A stretch of 64,000 nt of DNA, taken from NCBI GenBank assembly GCA_963556255.1, contig OY744610.1, positions 15,883,339-15,947,338 of the forward strand, read 5' to 3'. Source of the stretch: Allolobophora icterica. Taxonomy: Eukaryota > Annelida > Clitellata > Crassiclitellata > Lumbricidae. The notes below the pieces were generated by a model. It did not search any database and was not told the DNA's origin. It was given only the letters and a program-made list of their open reading frames with translations. The position numbers and the translations under genes are program-made. This document shows, in pieces, positions 19,466 through 31,184 of this stretch (positions are counted from its first letter, which is position 1; each line of letters starts with the position of its first letter).

Positions 19466-19709
19466 GGTACAGTGGCCGAGTGGGTTCGAGCCTTGGTGAT
19501 GACGCCAGATTGTTTTCTGCCTCAGCAACTTTGTTGATTAGATGCATGTTAAGTAGTTTAAGGTCCTCGGCTAGGGGTGATTTCTTTGGATTGTTCCATT
19601 TTCGTTCATCGATAGTCTGTCTAGCTTGTGTTGAAAGTTGTAATTTCCAGTTTTCTTTGGCAATGTGTAGAAAGTTATCACATTGTTTCCTTAAATAACT
19701 GCAATCCAA
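19450..19709 (-). pseudogene. Transposon-derived ORF fragment
   Basis: About 85 codons on the minus strand read RKQCDNFLHIAKENWKLQLS, then ERKWNNPKKSPLAEDLKLL and a helical tail. I recall this pattern (WN....PL..D..LL) from a family of large uncharacterised proteins repeated in fish and invertebrate genomes and thought to be transposon-derived. The link to tyrosine-recombinase (Crypton-like) elements is only a guess. A TTGCAG acceptor-like site lies upstream at about 19707. The fragment ends where a tandem repeat begins, so it is probably a remnant. Confidence 0.4.
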
Positions 19710-19714
19710 GGCTA

Positions 19715-20010
19715 TATGGACGTTCTCAGTCCGGATGTAGACATCAGAGATGTGTCTGTGTGTGTCTGTGTATGTGTGTAATACGCATTACATCTGGTCC
19801 GAGAACTCGAGTATGTGCACACTGCATCAATCTGAGTGCTAAAAGTTGGGTTCTCGGTCTGGGAGCCCATTATATGCAATTTGGGGATTTATTAAACCAA
19901 TTTAAAAAAATAAATATTCTGGAGGATAGCTAATACAAATTTTGGAGTTATGCTTTGATTTTGTATCACATAGTAACCCACAGTGTAAAGCATCTTAGAA
20001 GTAGCTTACA
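19715..20010 (+). repeat. Dispersed repeat D, copy 2
   Basis: It reads GGACGTTCTCAGTCCGGATG, a TGTG-rich stretch, GGTCCGAGAACTCGAGTATG, GTTCTCGGTCTGGGAGCCCA, ATATTCTGGAGGATAGCTAA, then CACAGTGTAAAGCATCTTAG. The GTTCTC..GGTCC..GAGAAC arrangement is self-complementary. A further 3' part follows at 20575-20745. Confidence 0.8.
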
Positions 20011-20284
20011 ACAACCGAGAGTACATGAAATGGTTTGAAGCAGTAAAAGAAGCAGTGAACAGACAATTTTCTACTTTAATAAAGAAAGTGCAGTGCCCTA
20101 GAAAACTTGATTGCTCAAATGCAAAAGCTAAGGAATCAGCGCTTGCCAATCGCACATGGAACAGTATTAAATTTTATGTAAATACACAGATGAACAAATA
20201 CAGTTCTAAGGTGTGCCATAGGTCTCAGGGTTCATGTGAGCAACAGATCAGAAGCATTGTTTAGTTTTGAATTTACAAGCTGGT

Positions 20285-21025
20285 TTCTCGAGTGTAAACT
20301 GTGTTAAGATAAGGTCATTAATTACAACTGCACAATTTGGTAGTTTATTGCGTGCAGTGTAACGAATAGCATCCAAGTTCAGGTCTATATTAGATTGCTA
20401 TTTGTAATTAATAAATGATTACATTACTTTACAGTTCGATGTCTTGTTCCTGAACTGCAGGAGTGTCACTAATCTTTTAGATTTGAATTGCTGTTTCAAA
20501 ATTTATAGTGCTTACTTTTCTGGGATCATTTAAAATAGTGCCATCCCAAATTTTGGGATTTAAAACACATTTAAAAAAAATAAATATTCTGGAGGATAGC
20601 TAATATAAATTTTTGTCTTATGCTTTGCTTTTTATCACATAGTAGTATCCCACAGATAGCACTGTGTTAGCATCCTAGAAGTAGCTTGCTGCTTACAGTG
20701 CTATACAAATTGATGTAATTACAATTAAAATTACTTTGCTGTATAAATATTATAAATATCAGATGTTCTGTCATATGTATGGTGTGCACTTGTGAAGTTT
20801 TTATATCTATGACTTTTATATCTATATAACAATTTCTGTCTATAGTGTACATGAATTACTTTTCAGTATTGTCATAGCAGAGTTCATGTGAGCAACACAT
20901 CAAAAGCATTGCTTATTCTTAAGGTTCAGTTTTGAATTTAGAACCACGTTATTCAAGTGTAAGCTGTGTTAAGATAAGGTCATTAATTACAACTGTACAA
21001 TTTGTTAGTAGTTTATTGTGTGGTT
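20285..21025. repeat. Direct repeats with GTTAAGATAAGGTCATTAAT
   Basis: The phrase GTGTTAAGATAAGGTCATTA followed by ATTACAACTG occurs at about 20299 and 20967. Between them lies the 3' half of repeat D (20575-20745), ending GTGCTATACAAATTG. No gene is seen. Confidence 0.65.
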
Positions 21026-21189
21026 TGCTAAAAATTCTGTTGTTTTATGCACTTTTGTAGTCCATTTATGCATTCGTTGGAATCAAGGCTGCAGTCGTTA
21101 TGGACATTTCTTAAAGTCGGTTTCTATGATTAATTCTTCAAAGTTAGTACCTATGATTGGCTTTACTCTTTTTTGTTACCATGTAATAA

Positions 21190-22361
21190 TTATTGTAATC
21201 TTATGTTACATCTTTGACTGTTTACAAGATATCATCTGCTGATGTAGTTAAATGCAGATGTTACATTACATACAGATATGTTACAACTAAAATTAATTTT
21301 ACCGATATGTATTCTTGGTGTGTTTTAATAATAGAATTGTTGCTAAAAATTCTGTTGTTTTTAAATCTTGGACTGCTGTAAAAAAGTTAGTTCCAATGAT
21401 TTGTTTTACTCTTTTTTGTTACCATGTATTCATTATTCTAACCTTACATTACATTTGTGATTGTTTGCAAGATATCACCAGCTGATAATATCTTGCATGT
21501 CTTGTAATTATGTTTATTGCTTTACGCATAAGATTTAAGTGTAAAACTTCTGCTTTTAGTGTAACATACTATATGTTAGTATATACTTGGAACCTAGCTT
21601 AATATGTTTTATGTACAAAATATCTAAGTTCTGGACACGGTGTTAAATGCAGGTGTTACATTACATGCAGATTTGTTACAATTAAAATTTGTGACTGCTA
21701 ACGAGATATCGCCAGGTGATGGATCATTCACATGATTTGTAATTAGGCCTTATGTTTATTGTTTTATGCACAGGATTTAAGTGTAAAACTTCTGAGTTTC
21801 AGGTAGCATAGTATATCATATATGTATGCATTTATATACAATGATCTAGCTTAATGTACACAGCTAAATATCTAAGCTCTGGACATGTTGTTAAATGCAG
21901 ATGTTACATTACATACTGACCTGTTACAATTAAAATTCACCTTTACCAATATGCATTTTTGGTGTGCTGTAAAAAATACTTGCAGAATTGTTGATAAAAT
22001 GCTGTTGTTTTTAAAATCTTGGGCTGCTGTAATTTTTCTTGTGTAATCTGCAGCGCTATAGATCAGCTGCTACTGTAGTTTTTCTCATTGCAATTTCAGT
22101 AAAATTGCTGCATTATTGTAAGAAGAGAGAATCAGGTGTAGTTCTCAGAGAACATGTTAGCCAGGCGCTATGTGCTTGTGTTGTCCATTTCTGCATTAGT
22201 TGGAAGGCTGCAGTCGTTATGAACATTACTTGAAGTCGGTTTCTATGAATAGTTCTTTAAAGTCAGTGTTTAAGGTGTAGTCATTATCGTAATCTTAGGA
22301 GCTTTTTCGACTGCTGGACTTGCTTTTTGAAACACTGTCTCTGTCTCTGTCTCTGTCTCTG

Positions 22362-22404
<43 letters not shown>

Positions 22405-22750
22405 GTTTCTGATCTTAAGGATATTGACCTGTTTGCGGCTTGGTTTTTTCTCACGCATTAGACACCGACATAGAAGTTAGTAATTACAATTACATCCAAT
22501 GTGCGATTGTTTACAAGTTATTCTCAGTTGATGGATCATTCACATTTCTTGTAATTATGTTTATTGTTTATGCTTAGGATTTAAGTGTAAACTTCTGAGC
22601 ATAGTATATGTAAGCCTATGCATTTGGCTACTCAGGACTCAGCTTAACATGTTTTTATGAACATAGCTAAATATCTAAGTTCTGGACACGATGTGAAATG
22701 CAGCTGTTATGTTACATACAGATTTGTTACAATTAAATTCATTTTACCAA
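21190..22750. repeat. Dispersed repeat E, four copies
   Basis: The block ending AAATGCAGATGTTACATTAC..GTTACAATTAAAATT occurs at about 21248, 21645, 21893 and 22697. It is preceded by ATCTAAGTTCTGGACACG and GATTTAAGTGTAAAACTTCT phrases. The copies are in the same orientation but unevenly spaced (250-800 bp), and no coding region is seen among them. Confidence 0.75.
22335..22495 (+). repeat. (TCTG)n run plus repeat C tail
   Basis: (CTGT/CTCT)n runs from 22338 to 22404, followed by AAGGATATTGACCTGTTTGC and CACGCATTAGACACCGACAT, the repeat C 3' region. The same arrangement of a TCTCTG run then the tail recurs at 57280-57487. Confidence 0.7.
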
Positions 22751-22984
22751 TAAACGTTGTGTCATGTGTTGATTTTGGATCACATAATATCCCACAGATA
22801 GCACTATGTAAAGCAAACTAGAAGTAGCTTGTTACTAACAGTGCTATATAAATGGTTGTGATTAAAATTACTTTGCTATCAGATAGGGGTGCCATATAAA
22901 TATTATTATAAAATCAAACGTCCAGAAAGATAGCTTGATTAGGCAGATGTTCAATACTTTTGACAGAGTAGGTGTTTGCTTGAT

Positions 22985-23640
22985 TTAGTTATACTGATAT
23001 TATGATTTCAGTTAATAATAAAGATGCAGAGAATAAAATATTTAGGCCCTCCGTATAATATTATCGCCAACAGCTTATATAAAAAAACTGTTTTGACTGG
23101 TGTCGTGAATAGGCTAGTGCCCTGCGCTTGACCTTCGATTAGCCCTTTAGAAGTTTGGAGGCTACGATTACGACTAGGCTATATGAGTGTGAATTTGTTA
23201 CTAAATCGACTTACGTCTCATGCGAGAACCCAAAATTACATAATACAAGTGTTGAGGGTGGATAAATGGACGTTCTCAGTCCGAATGTAGACATCAGAGG
23301 TGTGTCTTTGTGTGTGTGTGTGTGAGTACGCATTTACATCGGGTCCGAGAACTCGAGTATGTACACACACCTTCAATCTGAGTGCTAAAAGGCGTTCTCG
23401 GTCTGGGAGCCCATTATAAGCAATTTTTAGGAATTTATTAGACCAACTGTTTTCCAAAAAATATTCTGGATGATAGCTCATATAAATTTCTGTGTTATGA
23501 GTTGATTTTGTATCACACAGTATCCCACATATGTCACTGTGTAAAGCATCCTAAAAGTAGCTTGCTGCTGATGGTGATAATTGTTGTAATTACAATAATA
23601 CTTTGCTATATGAAAATTATAAAATCAGTGTAGTAATGTG
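22985..23640 (+). repeat. Composite: TTTAGGCCCT block plus repeat D copy 3
   Basis: 22995-23240 resembles 25590-26095, with AGAATAAA..TTTAGGCCCT and GAGTGTGAATTTGTTACTAA..CTCATGCGAGAAC. Repeat D then runs from GGACGTTCTCAGTCCGAATG (23270) to CCTAAAAGTAGCTTGCTGCT. The same order occurs at 25590-26380, so the unit may be one longer repeat. Confidence 0.7.
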
Positions 23641-23701
23641 TTGTATTGATTTACCCAATCTAATCTTAGATTAATTGATAGACAACTGCAGTTAATAATT
23701 T

Positions 23702-24560
23702 TTAGTAAGGACATAGATAATGGGATTTTATCACAAATTTCTAAATTTGCAGATGATACAAAACTCTGTAGAGCAGGGGGATGATGAAGAAGAACGGAGA
23801 TACTGTGAGGAGTGTTCAGATGTTCAAAGGACTGGCAGATGCAATTTTAGTTGGAAAGTGCTCAGTAATGCACACGGGGAAGAGAAACAAAGAATTTCGT
23901 ATGAAATAAGTGGTAAGGTTTGACATTTATTCAGGAAGAAAGGGATTTTGGAGTGACCATTGTTCTAAAGTATCAAAGAAGGCTAATAGCCAGTAGAGAA
24001 AAGGATACTATACCGAAGTTGTACAAATCAGTGGTGAGGTCACAATAAGAATTCTGCATCCAGGTGTGGATTCCATGCCTGAACAATGACACTGACTTCT
24101 GGTTTGCTCTTCGGCATGTGCAAGTCAACCTCCATTGAGTTTGCGGGTTTATATCTATTTTATTGAATAGAGGTACAATAAAATACATAAAATTTGTGAT
24201 TACATTACATTGAACAACTAGAAAAAATGCAAGAAAGACCTACAAAAATTATTTGGGTTTACAAGGATTTGAGCTATGAAGATATGGTGAAAAGGTGTGT
24301 ACTATCATTAGAGAGGAGTAGCAGAGAAGACCTAATTGAAGCCTACAAAATTATCACTTCAGAGGGGGCAGTGCAGTTGAAGAAGTTCTTTGAATTAGCA
24401 CCAAACAAGGCGACTCAAGGACATAAGTATAAATTATTTAAGAACCGAAAAGAACATTAGGCAGAAATTTTCCAGTGCAAGAGTTGTGAAATGGTTTGGA
24501 TAGTGGCTATTATCGCAGTGGTTCTAACATGACTACACGTCATCTGAACCACTTAAAACT
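23702..24560 (+). mobile_element. CR1-like LINE 3' remnant (reverse transcriptase)
   Basis: The plus strand first reads GILSQISKFADDTKLC, the FADD catalytic block of non-LTR reverse transcriptases. A VVRSQ/EFCIQVWIPCL block with a stop follows near 24035. From 24220 comes KMQERPTKII..LSYEDMVKRC and SLERSSREDLIEAYKI, ending FELAPNKATQGHKYKLFKNR. These blocks match the C-terminal part of CR1-type pol proteins in order. Several stops and frameshifts and an unrelated ~110 bp stretch at 24097-24210 show it is dead. It cannot transpose. Confidence 0.85.
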
Positions 24561-24950
24561 CTTGATAAAGTTATGATATGTATGTTCAAGGAATCAAAAA
24601 GCTCACTGTGGTTTTCAAAGAATTATTGCTGTTCAAACAGACGTCTGATTAGAAAGATGTTCAGTACTGCAGCTGTGATGAGAGAGTATAGAGGCTTTGC
24701 AGGATTTAGTTATACTAATATAATATTAATAATATTATAACTTCAGTAAATAATAAACATCGTTTCAGTTAATACATCAATCTTTTATTCACCAAATATT
24801 GTAGCACAGAAACAAATGATACAGCATTATCTGGACAACAGACCTCTCCGTACTATAGTAATTAAACATATTTCATAGAGTCCACGTTTCCTTAATATAA
24901 ATTGTCCTATGTGAACAGGAGATCACACACAAAATTTACAACAGTGTTCC

Positions 24951-25226
24951 TTATAATTGGACCTCTTCGAAAGAGTCTTGTTCTTCATGACATCCAGCAG
25001 TACTTAGTGCTGCATAAATTTCCTGTGGAAAGTGCAGTATGTCATCAACACTGCATTGACTGACCTTGAAGATCTTACAGATGGCATTGCTGTAAGTGTA
25101 GTTTGGTGTGTTCAGTTCACTGTTGCTGAAGTTTACAGTTTCCATTCCGTAAAGCAAGAATGGCTTACAATAAGCACTAAGAAGATGCAGCTCTAACAAG
25201 ATGCTCAGTGAATTTACAGCATTCAC
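24951..25226 (-). pseudogene. LINE reverse-transcriptase C-terminal fragment
   Basis: An open frame of about 91 codons on the minus strand contains KPFLLYGMETVNFSNSELNT then YSNAICKIFKVSQ. This matches the thumb/C-terminal block (LLYG-E......L..LD....A..KIF) of a LINE family different from the CR1 copy at 23702. No upstream palm domain was found, so it is a fragment. Confidence 0.7.
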
Positions 25227-25589
25227 TATAAAAAAAGTTGAAAGATTTGTAGAACTTGACTCTCATTTCATGCAAGCTAACTTTAAATGACTTGACAGAA
25301 ACAAGAGAGCAACCCAAGTATTTAAATTTCTACATAGTTAATTTGAACACTAGACAAATCGAACTAGTACGAAAAGAAGTTAATATTAAATATTCCATAT
25401 TCATTTAATAAATTTAATTCGACAGCAAATAAATATACACATATCACTGTCCTTGTAATAAATTTTCAGTAAATTTTTCTAAACGAAAATTAGATTAGAA
25501 CATCAAGAAATATTAACTATTATTTTGTATTTCATGTTATTATATTATTAGTAGGCCTATTGTACAAAATATATAATTGTTTGTTTAGA

Positions 25590-25935
25590 CAAACTACATT
25601 AAAACAAGGGAATAAATAATATTTAGGCCCTACATTTCATTATAAATTATTACGAATAGCTTAACCTATACAAAAATATATATTTTTAGTTTAGGCAAAC
25701 TATATTAAAAGCAGAGAATAAATAATGTTTAGGCCCTACGTGTTATTATATTATTATGAAGAGCAAAACCGATAAAAAAAATTTCTTTAGGCAATCTATA
25801 TTAAAAGCAGAGGATAAATAATGTTTAGGCCCTACGTGTTATTATATTACGAATAACATCCTATACAAAATAATATATATTTTTTGTTTATATTAAAAGC
25901 AAAACATAAATAATGTTTAGACCCAAATCTAGTAT
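25590..25935. repeat. ~100 bp tandem repeat, four units
   Basis: Units share ATTAAAAGCAGAGAATAAAT, AATGTTTAGGCCCTACGTG and TTATTATATTA. The first and last units are more diverged. Confidence 0.85.
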
Positions 25936-25959
25936 CGTATAGTATAAGCCAATACTTCG

Positions 25960-26098
25960 AAGACGGCTTGGCTATATGAGTGTGAATTTGTTAGTAAATC
26001 GACGTACGTCTCATGCGAGAACCTAATATGATATTGTAGTGTGAATTAGTTACTAAATCGACTTCCATCTCATGCGAGAACTCAAAATTACACCCACG
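25960..26098. repeat. Direct repeat pair, ~75 bp
   Basis: GTGTGAATTTGTTAGTAAAT..CGTCTCATGCGAGAACC occurs at 25980 and again at 26040, and also at 23185. Confidence 0.8.
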
Positions 26099-26376
26099 TT
26101 GCTATGCGTGCTACCTAATTTATTATTCTGTCCGCCGCTATCTTTCATACGTCGTCCGAGAGCGCGCTCGGTTCGACGATCTCGTTAATGATGCAATTTA
26201 TGTAATTGGTTATAATTATAATTTTAAGGCGTGTATGTTTTCAAATGACCGCCAGCGATTGGCTACTCATTCAGACGAACATTTTGATATAAAGTTTATG
26301 GGCGTAGCTATAGGCTAAATAGACGTTCTCGGTGCGGATGTAGAGATACATGTTCTCGGATATGCATTAGAGGCAT

Positions 26377-26618
<242 letters not shown>

Positions 26619-27349
26619 TCCAATATGGGTAAACAAGCAAATCACCCTGCTGCATATGGCGACTTGGTTGTTTTCTAGCTACAAAGTCCACAGAGCAAGG
26701 CCGACATTTCGCTGTGGTCGGTCGCACTCTGAATAGATTTGCTCGTATCACTTTGCCTCCATTCCATTAGCGTTGAAGACCATTTTGTTCGATCCCTACT
26801 TTCCGTAATTAGGTCGGGACCACCTTTCATGAGTATGTCCTGAATAAATGTGTGATTACACTTGTAATATACAAACTCGGCAGCTGCCTAATGGTTCCGC
26901 AGTATTTAAGGTGATAGAAGGCGAAGGAAGGACAAAAGAGATTGAGGAAAAGGGGATATGATAATTTATGGTCTAGGGCCTATATTGTGCGTACCGGTAC
27001 CTAGAAGCCTCAATAGCCCTTATCCACGCTCGAACATATCCTATCCTGTTTCACATTCATCTGCACATCTCTCGCTGCTCCAATTCTAAACGCCATCGAA
27101 TGCAGCCGTCTCATTGTCAAACTGACTGATTTTCGGAATTCTTTGAGTTGACAAGGAATCACATAATAATTATGGTTGTTTGCTCCAGTCGCGTGATGGC
27201 TGTCCGCTCTTCTGAAAGCTTTGATCATCTACTTTCTGCTTAGTTATTATGCTCGTAATCAGTATTCCTGTACCAATATTTTTCGCACAATGCTAATTAG
27301 GCCTACGTGAAAGACAAAATGATTGTTGTCGTATTTTACGTGTTTGGGG

Positions 27350-27478
27350 TTCAATTTGTGATTGGTGGCAGACAATGCAAGCTCAAGCGCAAGAAGGAGG
27401 AGGCAGCGGCTGTCAGGCCAGGGGTGGCAGGCAAGGCAGCGGCGCCCGAGGAGACCAGACGAGCCCGGCTGAGCCTCT
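27350..27478 (+). other. GC-rich possible terminal exon
   Basis: After a TTGGTGGCAG acceptor-like site the plus strand reads RQCKLKRKKEEAAAVRP and on through GKAAAPEETRRARLSL to a TAA-type end at about 27480, a basic Ala-rich tail. GC content is about 65 percent in AT-rich surroundings. It could be the last exon of an unseen gene or a retroelement piece. No domain is recognised. Confidence 0.25.
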
Positions 27479-27721
27479 AATGATCTAATCAGACCTAGAC
27501 CGTGGAGATAATTGTCGAATACAGTGCGTCACTAATGCATTACAACAACGTCGCTTTAGAAGTCAATAGATTAGATTAGATGCATAAAACCTTTCGCTAC
27601 ACTTCACAGATGTTTCTACAGAATCGCATAAAACGTGTTACTGTTAGCTTTAGCCTAATCTAATACGGTCTTATGACTGGATGCGCATAATTTAATCAGA
27701 ATATCTGTAGTAATTGAATAC

Positions 27722-27908
27722 CTGTAGAACTTATTTTCTTCCTTAGTTTTGACTTTGACGGTCCTTCGACGATGGTCACTCCTTCCTTTCGAAGCCAAGG
27801 ACAAGTCTCACAGTCTTTATCTTGGAGAGCATCGCACGAGAACGCTTCCAACAGAATTACGCTCAACCACACAGCGAGTATCATCGTCACCGGTTTCATC
27901 TTCAGCAT
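27722..27908 (-). CDS. Candidate first coding exon of a secreted protein
   Basis: After an acceptor-like CTTTTGTAG (supporting a 5' untranslated exon), an ATG at 27908 opens a frame whose third-codon-on Met begins MKPVTMILAVWLSVILLEAF. This is a textbook signal peptide with likely cleavage near SCDA. The mature part has three Cys (CDALQDKDCETCPW) and a basic tail, then a donor ACAG|GTATTC in phase 1. I found no downstream exon with matching phase; a 70-codon frame at 27010-27228 ends in a different phase. Function unknown. Confidence 0.45.
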
Positions 27909-28004
27909 CAATGCCTACAAAAGATTTAAAACGTCGTCTTGGACAGGTTGATCAAGGGGCATGAAATATTTAACGCGATGTTTCGGAAAAGGCACAACAA
28001 CAAG

Positions 28005-28190
28005 CAACATCTGGGCATCATCGGGGCAACACATGGGCAACATCGGAGGAACATCTGGGCAACATCAGGCATCACCTGGCAACATCGGGGGAACACATGG
28101 GCGACATCGGGGCAAACCTGGGCAACATCAGGGAAACAATGGGGCAACACCAGGCATCACCTGGGCAACGTCGGGGCACGGTACCAATCC
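28005..28190. repeat. Degenerate GGGCAACATC minisatellite
   Basis: About fifteen units of 11-14 bases around GGGCAACATCRGG. The open frames on both strands are repeat products. Confidence 0.85.
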
Positions 28191-28199
28191 CTGGACAAG

Positions 28200-29443
28200 C
28201 AGCGTTGGCGACCGTTTCCTCCCGCCTCCTTATAATTGGCAAAGTCGTCAGAAATTGAAAAAAAGACATTCAGAAGCTGAAGTATTCTAGGGGTCACTGT
28301 GCGAGACCGTCATCCCTGAGGATGGGTTAACTTACCCGAGTCCTACTGACTCGGATAAGTAAACCCATGTAGGCCTACATCAGATTTCTTCTAATGGCGC
28401 CACCTGGCGAAAACTGGTACAACGACCTATACTGCGGGTTGCGAGCGTTGTAAAACATGATCTCCAAATTTCTAAGCGGTCCTCGTAAACATCAACTTAT
28501 TCATGAGCGCTGCGTCATGTTAGCGGGGTTATCCAGATATAAGCAGTGAAGATACCACTCCAGTAGCCAGAGAGACAAAAGAGAGGAGGCACATGTGCTG
28601 TTAAGGCGGTTTCGCTGAAGGCGAGAAAGTTCGAAAGGTGGCTGTTTTGCTGGATCTCACAACAGGACTCGAGTCTTGCCACCCATCCTAATATGCCAGA
28701 ACTAAGAAAATTAATTCGCTACCACGTCTTATCCATTCATTTATTCTGGAAATTTATACTGCGCCTCTTCAGAGACCTACTCATGGCTGACTGTCGAAGT
28801 TGGGTGAACGGACTGCTTCTGAATTGGTGTCATATCTCTGACCAGCACTGGCCACGGCTGGTAATTTATGTCGAACCATCTCGTAACCAATTGTGACCAA
28901 ATGAGAGTTATGAGACACGCAATACATGCGGACAATGCATATGATTTTAGCGTAAAGCCAAATGACTACAAGCCTTCCTTTGTCGTCCTCGGGACAAATA
29001 TGCGCAGCCATGTTCCTGAAGTCTGGCCTCGTTCTGCACTGTCCCTCCTAAGACCAGGCTTTCTTTCTCCACTGTGCTGATGCTGCCTCAGATTCAAAAT
29101 ACGACTAGTTAAATGAACTGAAGATTTGCCTGTGTGTTAAGTCTCAAAATCGTTGTTTTGAAGGAAATCAAGCCACACTTCACTCGCTCCGACTGAAATT
29201 GTCCAATTCCTTCCCGAACAGAGTTTGCACCAAGCAGACTATCCCGCTTTGACAGGTGCGCTGAGCTCTTCCGTCAACATTTCAATTGCAGTGTCGTGTA
29301 TAAGAGGATGCTGTCCTGTCTGCATATTGAATGACTTTTTGACTTATTCTTTGTCTTGCTAAGTCTCAACACTGTTCTTATCCTGACTATGAGCTTAGTG
29401 TGATATTTGACAAAGACATAAAAGAACCCCCATGCGGTTCGGA
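28200..29443. other. Spacer without a supported gene
   Basis: Short frames overlap on both strands (28690-29080) with no domain or good splice support. Nothing else stands out. Confidence 0.45.
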
Positions 29444-29725
29444 GTATGCGCTAGGGTGGAGTGAGAAAAAAAATTCTTTCCTTTTTATAAGCTAGACTAT
29501 CAAAAATGTGCCAAATGTCCATAGTAACAATCCTGCCAAATGATATTATTTTCTGACAACTGCTTGATCGCCCTTCGCCCAATTGAAATAATTGGCATTG
29601 TAACCATTTAAGTGGGCGTTTAAATGAAGCATTTCGACGATGCCAAAGGTAGGTTTGATTTACATATGTGACACGGTTTAACAGAACCATCCAATAGCAT
29701 AATAAAAGTATTATTTAGAAAGTAA

Positions 29726-31054
29726 AACGATTACGCTACCAGAAAGATTGCATTCTTTGATGGCCGCAAGGATCAAACTTTGACACAAGTTCTCGGCGAC
29801 GACAACAAGTACCACAAAAAAAACCTCACGGAAGAACACATAAGCATCATCGCAGAGCCGGGTTCTTCATACTTCAGCCACACGACTGCGCCATCAGGCT
29901 CCAGCAAAGACATAGCTGAGTCATTAGTCGCTAGTTTGAAAGAGCGGAATGCGAAGACAGAGAACATTAAAGTTGTAGGGTGTGACGGCACAAATGTGAA
30001 CACGGGACACATAGCGGGCGTTATTCGGCGACTGGAAGAAACCTTCCAGCATCCTCTGCAGTGGCTGGTATGTCTGCTCCATGCCAATGAGCTGCCCCTG
30101 CGCCATCTATTTCAGGCACTCGACGGCGAGACTACAGGCCCGCGCGGATTCTCTGGACCTATCGGAAAGAGGCTAGTGACGTGTAGCGAACAGCCTGTCT
30201 CTTCATTTGCACCAGTACAACTGACCGAGCAACTGTCCAGTGTCGACCCGAAGGAGTTGAGCACAGATCAGCGCTATCTATTGGAAATGTGCAATAGTAT
30301 CAGCAAAGGTGAATGTAGCATCGATCTAGCAATGCGAAACTCTGGTTGCCTGAATCACTCACGATGGCTAACGACAGCCAATAGAATCCTCCGATTATAT
30401 GTCAGCGACATGGAACCGTCAGAGAATCTGAAAACGGTGGTGACGTTCATCATTCGCGTATATGCTCCAACGTGGTTCGCCATAAAAGCCCAGTCGTCAT
30501 GCAAAGATGGAGCTAGGCACCTTCACCAGATCCTCGTCAAGTCACGATACCTCAGCCCTAAGCACAAGAAGATCGTCGACCCCGTCATTCATCGCAACGC
30601 ATACTTCGCTCACCCGGAGAATCTCCTCTCAGCCATGATGACGGACCATCGACCACACATACGTGAGCTGGGCCTGCGACGAGTGATGAAGGCCAGAGCT
30701 GAAGCAGATCCCAATGGACAAATGCGGAGGTTCAAGGTTCCCGCAAATCTCAACTTCAACGCTGTGGAATACTTCGACATGATCGACTGGGCAGTCTGCC
30801 CTATCTCGGAGCCTCCCGTAATCAAGGCAATGACAGACACTGAGCTAAGGGATCTCATCACGACGGAGGTGACTCCAACAGTCACCTTCCCAAAATTCCC
30901 CAGCCACACGCAAGCTGTGGAAAGACACGTGAAGCTGGTGACCGAGGCGGCGATAGCTGTTTGTGGACAGAAATCGCGAGATGGCTTCATCCGTGCACGC
31001 GTCGCTTCTCGACAGCTAATGCCCACGTTCGAGTCAAAACGAGTCAACACGTGA
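29726..31054 (+). CDS. hAT-like transposase, N-terminally truncated
   Basis: The frame is open from 29726 to the stop after 31051, about 442 codons, with no ATG near its beginning. It starts NDYATRKIAFFDGRKDQTLT. Counting from the TTG at 29780, CDG-TNVNTG is at residues 68-76 and CLLH-ANEL at 98-105. These recall the D..N and C-x2-H blocks of the RNase H-like hAT core, and the flanking 8 bp duplication agrees with that assignment. I also recall this same sequence pattern in uncharacterised repeated proteins of arthropods and molluscs. Only ~270 bp separates it from the left terminus, so the N-terminal DNA-binding region is missing or lies in an unrecognised exon. No typical hAT C-terminal dimerisation block is seen. 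GC content is higher than in its neighbourhood. Confidence 0.65.
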   Translation, partial: NDYATRKIAFFDGRKDQTLTQVLGDDNKYHKKNLTEEHISIIAEPGSSYFSHTTAPSGSSKDIAESLVASLKERNAKTENIKVVGCDGTNVNTGHIAGVIRRLEETFQHPLQWLVCLLHANELPLRHLFQALDGETTGPRGFSGPIGKRLVTCSEQPVSSFAPVQLTEQLSSVDPKELSTDQRYLLEMCNSISKGECSIDLAMRNSGCLNHSRWLTTANRILRLYVSDMEPSENLKTVVTFIIRVYAPTWFAIKAQSSCKDGARHLHQILVKSRYLSPKHKKIVDPVIHRNAYFAHPENLLSAMMTDHRPHIRELGLRRVMKARAEADPNGQMRRFKVPANLNFNAVEYFDMIDWAVCPISEPPVIKAMTDTELRDLITTEVTPTVTFPKFPSHTQAVERHVKLVTEAAIAVCGQKSRDGFIRARVASRQLMPTFESKRVNT

Positions 31055-31184
31055 CTTCTCTCACTTCACCTTGTAACTGTTTGTGACTTTGAAATCAAAG
31101 ATACTGTAATAATCAAGGCATCTGATTGCATTAAGATGACTATTGACTAGTTGACTACCTTACCTAGACTGTGGAGCAGTGTGG

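Noticed and set aside
19470..19500. tRNA-like GGCCGAGTGGGTTCGAGCC
   Set aside because: The A- and B-box-like motifs are fused with no room for an anticodon arm, and the site lies in a degraded ORF fragment.
27010..27228. Second exon of the signal-peptide gene
   Set aside because: Neither available acceptor gives the phase 1 entry required by the 27722 donor.
30610..31050. 146-codon minus-strand frame inside the hAT transposase
   Set aside because: Antisense shadow of the plus-strand transposase, with no domain of its own.
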